Source: Streptomyces sp. NBC_00513
Lineage (GTDB): Bacteria; Actinomycetota; Actinomycetes; Streptomycetales; Streptomycetaceae
DNA: 64,000 nt
Direction of reading: 5' to 3'
Assembly: GCF_041431415.1 (NCBI RefSeq)
Contig: NZ_CP107845.1
Span: 6,138,001-6,202,000, forward strand
This document shows positions 59,863 through 64,000 of the stretch, one piece after another. Position 1 is the stretch's first letter, and each line of letters begins with the position of its first letter. Made by a program: the position numbers and the translations under genes. The notes below the pieces were generated by a model, which was given only the letters and a program-made list of their open reading frames with translations, had not been told where the DNA came from and ran no database searches.

Positions 59863-61461
59863 ATGGAGACGGCGACTTCGCTGCTGATCGCTCAACTCGC
59901 TGAATATCTGCGCGGGTTGACGCGGAGACTGGATCCCGGGGCGGGCTGGTACGGGGAGTTCCTGCGCCGGGACCCCGACGGGATGCGGGCCTGCCTGGAC
60001 GGAGCCGCGATTCCCCCGTGGGACGTGGTGGAGTCCCTGCTGGGTGATGCCGGGGCCGTGGCCGGCGAGGTGGAGTACGCGGCCCGGCTGCGCGGCGCCG
60101 CCGCCGGGGCCTGGGACCGGGCCCCGGGCGGCGCGGGTGAACTGCGGACCCTGCTCCGTACGGCCGCCGCGCAGCGGGAGGCCTCGGAGGCGGCGCTGCG
60201 CAGCCTGACGGCCAGGCCGGCCGGCACGCCGGACCCGGTGGAGGCGGCCGCGCTGGCGCGGGAGGTGGCCTGGACCCGGGACGACGCCGCCCGGGCGGCC
60301 GGGCGGCACGAGGACCTCACGGCCCGGCTCGCCGCGCTTCCGATGAACCCGGCCGAGGTCCGGGAGTGGACGCGCTCGGACACCGCGTCCCCCGTCATGG
60401 CCGGTGAACCCCTGCCCGGGATGCCGCGGCGGCCCCCGGCGGCGCCCGCCCCGGTCGTCGAGGCGCCGCCCGGACCACCCACCCCGGAGCGGTCCCGCCA
60501 AGCCCCGGCCGCGGAGGCGACCGCCGCCCCGGCCGACGGTCCGTACGGCGAGGCGGCCCGGGGTCCGTACGGCGCGCCGGCCCCCGACCCGGCCCCCGAC
60601 CCGTCGCCCGGACCCGGCCGAGCCCCCGACGCGCCCCCGCCCCCGGGCCCTGCCGCTGCCGTGCCCCCGGCCCCCGCCCCCGCCGCGTCCCCGGTCGGTC
60701 GGGCCGAGGGGCGGTGGCTGCGCGGTGGCCGGCGCTCCGGGGGTGGTGCCCGGTACGCCGGGGCGGCGGAGCCCGCGCCGCCCGTCGACACCGCGCCGCC
60801 GGGCGGGCCGGACGGCGCGGCGGCCGTCGCCCCGCGCGGGGCCCGGTTCGGCCACCCGGAACCGAGGCGGCCCCGCCCCCCGGCCCCGGAGCCCGCGCCG
60901 CCCGGTCCGGAGCCGCGCGCGCCCGGCCCCGCCGGCCCCCGCCGCACCGCCGTGTTCGTCGCCGCACTGGCGGACCTCCGGGCACGGGGCCGCACCGGCG
61001 AGGCGCACGTCCTGCTGTGCGAGGCGGCGGCCTGGCCGGCCGAACTGCTGCCCGGGCTCGCCGCCGCGTTGACCCGCGCCGGGCTCACCGCCGACTGGGC
61101 CACCCTGCTCTGGGAGGCCGCCTCGCTTCCGCCCGAACGGCTCGCGGCCGCGGCGGCGGTCCTCGCGGTGGCCGGCCGGGACGCCGACTGCGACGCGCTG
61201 CTGCGCCAGGGCGTGGCCCGGCCCGCCGCCGAGATCGCGGAGGCCGCCCTCGCGCTCGGCGCGGCCGGTCGGGAACGGGAGGCGGACGCCCTGCTCGGCG
61301 CCTTCGTGCGGCTGCGCACGGCCGAGGAGTCGGCCGCTCTGGCGCGACGGGATCCGTACTGGTTCGCCCCGAGGTTGCTCCGGGCCGCGGGAGCCCTCCC
61401 GGGGACCCGACACCGGGACCTGACACATGCCCTGCGCGTGGCCGGTATCGCTACTCCGTAA
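59863..61461 (+). CDS. Large actinobacterial protein of unknown function with Pro/Ala-rich linker
   Basis: This 532-residue protein has three parts. The N-terminal helical region (about 1-165, with LLIAQLAEYLRGLTRRLD and long amphipathic helices) resembles the short N-terminal domain found in some Streptomyces regulators. The middle (about 170-365) is an extremely Pro/Ala/Gly-rich, probably disordered, linker. The C-terminal domain (about 365-530) is made of repeated helix pairs (for example VAALADLRARGRTGEAHVLLCEAAAW, PELLPGLAAALTRAGL, LAAAAAVLAVAGRDADC) like a TPR or HEAT-type solenoid. No enzymatic motif and no signal peptide. Function unknown. Confidence 0.75.
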   Translation: METATSLLIAQLAEYLRGLTRRLDPGAGWYGEFLRRDPDGMRACLDGAAIPPWDVVESLLGDAGAVAGEVEYAARLRGAAAGAWDRAPGGAGELRTLLRTAAAQREASEAALRSLTARPAGTPDPVEAAALAREVAWTRDDAARAAGRHEDLTARLAALPMNPAEVREWTRSDTASPVMAGEPLPGMPRRPPAAPAPVVEAPPGPPTPERSRQAPAAEATAAPADGPYGEAARGPYGAPAPDPAPDPSPGPGRAPDAPPPPGPAAAVPPAPAPAASPVGRAEGRWLRGGRRSGGGARYAGAAEPAPPVDTAPPGGPDGAAAVAPRGARFGHPEPRRPRPPAPEPAPPGPEPRAPGPAGPRRTAVFVAALADLRARGRTGEAHVLLCEAAAWPAELLPGLAAALTRAGLTADWATLLWEAASLPPERLAAAAAVLAVAGRDADCDALLRQGVARPAAEIAEAALALGAAGREREADALLGAFVRLRTAEESAALARRDPYWFAPRLLRAAGALPGTRHRDLTHALRVAGIATP

Positions 61462-61587
61462 CCACTTGAGTACCAATTCGCCCGCCCGATGACAGGAAAT
61501 GACCGCCTATCGACGTAGTGCGATCGACTACTCCAACCGCGCAAGGCGCTCTTGCCCCACGCTGTGACGCGGCCTACGTTCTACTCC

Positions 61588-61612
61588 CTACGCACACCGT
61601 CTACGTGCGTAG
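61588..61612. promoter_or_regulatory. Inverted repeat CTACGCAC-N9-GTGCGTAG before the pyrimidine operon
   Basis: 8-bp arms with a 9-bp spacer, 31 bp upstream of the start of the ureidopropionase-type gene. Further CTACG words nearby (61574, 61601) suggest a multi-part operator. Confidence 0.55.
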
Positions 61613-61643
61613 AAGTCGGCGTTCCCGTCGCGAGGAGCAGCTC

Positions 61644-62486
61644 ATGGCCCAAGTCGTCCGCGCCGCGCTCGTCCAGGCCACCTGGACCGGAGACACCGAG
61701 TCGATGATCGCCAAACACGAGGAGCACGCCCGCGCGGCGGCTGCTCAAGGCGCGCAGATCATCGGCTTCCAGGAGGTGTTCAACGCCCCGTACTTCTGCC
61801 AGGTGCAGGAGGCGGAGCACTACCGCTGGGCCGAGGCCGTCCCCGACGGCCCGACCATCCGCCGCATGCAGGACCTCGCCCGCGAGACCGGCATGGTGAT
61901 CGTCGTACCGGTCTTCGAGTTGGAGTCCGAGGGGTTCTACTACAACACCGCCGCCGTCATCGACGCCGACGGAAGCTATCTCGGCAAATACCGCAAGCAC
62001 CACATCCCGCAGGTCAAGGGCTTCTGGGAGAAGTTCTACTTCCGCCCCGGAAACCTCGGCTGGCCCGTCTTCGACACGGCCGTCGGCCGGGTCGGGGTGT
62101 ACATCTGCTACGACCGCCACTTCCCCGAGGGATGGCGTGCGCTGGGCCTGGCCGGCGCCCAGCTCGTCTACAACCCGTCCGCCACCTCCCGAGGGCTGTC
62201 CGCCTACCTGTGGCAGCTGGAACAACCGGCCTCGGCCGTCGCCAACGAGTACTTCGTCGCCGCCATCAACCGGGTCGGCCAGGAGGAGTACGGGGACAAC
62301 GAGTTCTACGGCACCAGCTACTTCGTGGACCCGCGCGGTCAGTTCGTCGGGGAGGTCGCCGGCGACAAGGAGGAGGAACTCCTGGTCCGCGACCTCGACT
62401 TCGGCCTCATCGAGGAGGTCCGCAACCAGTGGGCCTTCTACCGCGACCGCCGCCCCGACGCCTACGGAGGGCTCGTACAGCCGTGA
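61644..62486 (+). CDS. Nitrilase-superfamily amidohydrolase (beta-ureidopropionase/N-carbamoyl hydrolase type)
   Basis: This 280-residue enzyme has the nitrilase triad: Glu in IGFQEVF near residue 42, Lys in GKYRKHHIPQ near 115, and Cys in GVYICYDRHFPEGWR near 153. The CYDRHFPE form and the neighbours (class III aminotransferase, dihydropyrimidinase) point to N-carbamoyl-beta-alanine or a similar N-carbamoyl amino acid as substrate. The ATG at 61644 has GAGGAG upstream; an earlier in-frame ATG crosses the operator region. Its stop overlaps the next start. Confidence 0.9.
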   Translation: MAQVVRAALVQATWTGDTESMIAKHEEHARAAAAQGAQIIGFQEVFNAPYFCQVQEAEHYRWAEAVPDGPTIRRMQDLARETGMVIVVPVFELESEGFYYNTAAVIDADGSYLGKYRKHHIPQVKGFWEKFYFRPGNLGWPVFDTAVGRVGVYICYDRHFPEGWRALGLAGAQLVYNPSATSRGLSAYLWQLEQPASAVANEYFVAAINRVGQEEYGDNEFYGTSYFVDPRGQFVGEVAGDKEEELLVRDLDFGLIEEVRNQWAFYRDRRPDAYGGLVQP

Positions 62487-63778
62487 CCAACCCGATCCCC
62501 CTGCACAGTCGCCACCGCACCGTCATGCCCGACTGGCTCGCGCTCTACTACGACCGCCCCATCGAGCTCACGCACGGCGAGGGCCGCCACGTCTGGGACG
62601 CGGACGGCAACCGCTACCTCGATTTCTTCGGCGGCATCCTCACCACGATGACCGCCCACGCCCTGCCAGAGGTCACCAAGGCCGTCTCCGAACAGGCCGG
62701 GCGGATCATCCACTCCTCCACCCTGTACCTGAACCGGCCCATGGTCGAACTGGCCGAACGCGTCGCCGCCCTGTCCGGCATCCCGGACGCACGGGTCTTC
62801 TTCACGACCTCCGGCACCGAGGCCAACGACACCGCCCTACTGCTCGCCACGTCGTACCGCCGCTCCAACCAGATCCTGGCGATGCGCAACAGCTACCACG
62901 GCCGGTCCTTCTCCACCGTCTCGATCACCGGCAACCGGGGCTGGTCCCCGACCAGCCTCTCGCCGCTCCAGACGTACTACGTCCACGGCGCGGTGCGCAC
63001 CCGGGGCCCCTTCGCGGCGCTGTCCGACGCCGAGTTCACCGCCGCCGCCGTCGCGGACCTCGAAGACGTGCTCGGCCAGGCGCGCGGCGGAGTCGCCGCG
63101 CTCATCGCGGAACCCATCCAGGGCGTCGGCGGCTTCACCTCCCCGCCCGACGGCCTGTACGGGGCCTTCCGGGAGGTCCTCGACCGACACGGCATCCTCT
63201 GGATCAGCGACGAGGTACAGACCGGCTGGGGCCGCACCGGCGAACACTTCTGGGGCTGGCAGGCGCACGCCCAGAACGGCCCGCCGGACATCCTCACCTT
63301 CGCCAAGGGCATCGGCAACGGCATGTCCATCGGCGGCGTCGTGGCCCGCGCCGAGGTCATGAACTGCGTCGACTCCAACTCCATCTCCACCTTCGGCGGC
63401 TCCCCGGTCACCATGGCGGCCGGCGTCGCCAACCTCTCGTACCTCCTGGAACACGACCTCCAGGGCAACGCCCGCCGCGTCGGCGGCCTCCTCCTGGAGC
63501 GACTGCGCGCCGTCACCGCCGGCGTGCCCGCCGTACGCGAGGTACGCGGCCGGGGCCTGATGGCCGGCCTGGAGCTGGCGAAACCCGGCACCGACCGCGC
63601 CGACCCCGAAGCGGCCGCCGCCGTACTGGAAGCCGCCCGCGAACGCGGCCTGCTGCTCGGCAAGGGCGGCGGGCACGACACCAGCGTGCTGCGCATCGCG
63701 CCGCCGCTGTCCCTCACCGTCGCCGAGGCGGAAGAGGGCGCCGACATCCTCGAACAGGCCCTGCGCACCGCCCTCTAG
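62483..63778 (+). CDS. Class III aminotransferase (beta-alanine/AGXT2-like)
   Basis: This 431-residue PLP enzyme has an N-terminal HVWDADGNRYLDFFGGI, the phosphate-binding TSGTEANDTAL, ISDEVQTGWGRTGEHFWG with the cofactor Asp, and the PLP Lys in LTFAKGIGNGMSIGG near residue 273. It would transfer the amino group of beta-alanine (or 3-aminoisobutyrate) to a keto acid, after ring opening and decarbamoylation. GTG start overlapping the previous stop. Substrate assigned from operon context. Confidence 0.9.
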   Translation: MTNPIPLHSRHRTVMPDWLALYYDRPIELTHGEGRHVWDADGNRYLDFFGGILTTMTAHALPEVTKAVSEQAGRIIHSSTLYLNRPMVELAERVAALSGIPDARVFFTTSGTEANDTALLLATSYRRSNQILAMRNSYHGRSFSTVSITGNRGWSPTSLSPLQTYYVHGAVRTRGPFAALSDAEFTAAAVADLEDVLGQARGGVAALIAEPIQGVGGFTSPPDGLYGAFREVLDRHGILWISDEVQTGWGRTGEHFWGWQAHAQNGPPDILTFAKGIGNGMSIGGVVARAEVMNCVDSNSISTFGGSPVTMAAGVANLSYLLEHDLQGNARRVGGLLLERLRAVTAGVPAVREVRGRGLMAGLELAKPGTDRADPEAAAAVLEAARERGLLLGKGGGHDTSVLRIAPPLSLTVAEAEEGADILEQALRTAL

Positions 63779-63797
63779 CCCTCCGGGGGAGACGTAC

Positions 63798-64000
63798 ATG
63801 ACCACCCGCACCCTGATCCGCGACGGCCTCGTCATCACGGCCGCCGACGAGCTCCACGCGGACGTCCTTATCGAGGACGGCCGGGTGGCGGCGCTCGCGG
63901 CCCACGGCTCGGCCACCGCCGAGGCCTGGGCCTCACCCGACCGCACGACGGTGGACCGCACCATCGACGCGAGCGGGAAGTACGTCATCCCCGGCGGGGT
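63798..64000 (+). CDS. hydA: Dihydropyrimidinase/hydantoinase, N-terminal part
   Basis: The first 67 codons are visible; the gene runs off the window. The frame starts MTTRTLIRDGLVITAADE and continues to KYVIPGGV, matching the amino end of dihydropyrimidinases up to just before the metal-binding HTH/HVH motif. The ATG has GGGGGAG upstream and lies 19 bp after the aminotransferase stop. It opens dihydrouracil-type rings to N-carbamoyl-beta-alanine, the substrate of the first enzyme in this operon. Confidence 0.85.
   Translation, partial: MTTRTLIRDGLVITAADELHADVLIEDGRVAALAAHGSATAEAWASPDRTTVDRTIDASGKYVIPGG

Noticed and set aside
60400..60960. Pro/Ala-rich low-complexity stretch as a possible repeat array or CRISPR-like element
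   Set aside because: The reading frame stays open with a coding pattern and there is no regular repeat-spacer structure; it is a protein linker.

Overview
The window is high-GC actinobacterial chromosome, almost certainly Streptomyces or a close relative. Support for this comes from very strong G/C bias at third codon positions, many GTG starts, tightly overlapping ATGA/GTGA operon junctions, several apparently leaderless genes, and a gene inventory that includes a tandem-AsnC regulator, a MocR regulator, actinobacterial P450s and a ROK glucokinase. I saw no rRNA, tRNA, CRISPR array, transposase or phage gene, so this looks like core or near-core chromosome.

Layout. 1-2883: the end of an oligopeptide/dipeptide ABC importer (two permeases, two ATPases). 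3322-12926: purine/urate catabolism. This holds a catalase, tartronate-semialdehyde reductase (glxR) and hydroxypyruvate isomerase (hyi) on the minus strand; a two-gene unit (MTH1187-like protein plus HTH protein); an OHCU decarboxylase, HIU hydrolase and urate oxidase operon; an 8-oxoguanine deaminase; and an NCS2 xanthine/urate permease. 13086-18830: a tandem-AsnC regulator, an AfsR-like ATPase without a DNA-binding domain, a fungal-LYS1-like saccharopine dehydrogenase and a secreted GDSL esterase. 19166-20785: malate synthase. 21060-27185: a MobA-like nucleotidyltransferase, a MocR regulator, and a NarL-type two-component system divergent from an ABC exporter. 27249-30853: allR, allB and allantoicase. 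30969-35869: an SDR, a DHFR-like protein, a DMT permease, a P450 and a Gfo/Idh dehydrogenase. 36041-40740: a sugar ABC importer with a ROK kinase. 40770-46049: an MBL hydrolase, exonuclease III and a GluABCD-type amino-acid importer. 46095-51234: a secreted CocE-type hydrolase, an L,D-transpeptidase and MurJ. 51274-53920: an OmpR-type two-component operon with a GerMN-like lipoprotein. 53999-59817: a P450, an unknown membrane-anchored protein, gamma-glutamyltransferase, methionine aminopeptidase with an XRE regulator, a small lipoprotein and an F420/FMN-type oxidoreductase. 59863-61461: a large unknown protein. 61644-64000: a reductive pyrimidine/hydantoin degradation operon (ureidopropionase-type amidohydrolase, class III aminotransferase, start of dihydropyrimidinase).

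How it works together. The purine genes form a nearly continuous route: import of xanthine/urate, deamination of 8-oxoguanine to urate, urate to allantoin (three enzymes, with catalase able to remove the peroxide), allantoin to allantoate to ureidoglycolate, and glyoxylate use through malate synthase and the glycerate branch (hyi, glxR). Xanthine dehydrogenase, a ureidoglycolate-cleaving enzyme and glyoxylate carboligase are not in the window.

The most interesting signal is regulatory. A 15-bp palindrome TTCC-N7-GGAA lies at the promoters of katA, hyi, aceB, allR and allB and is the likely AllR operator. A second, different palindrome, TCAACA-N3-TGTTGA, lies at katA, the urate operon, aceB and allB. 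The two sit side by side at three promoters, which suggests two-input control of the regulon.
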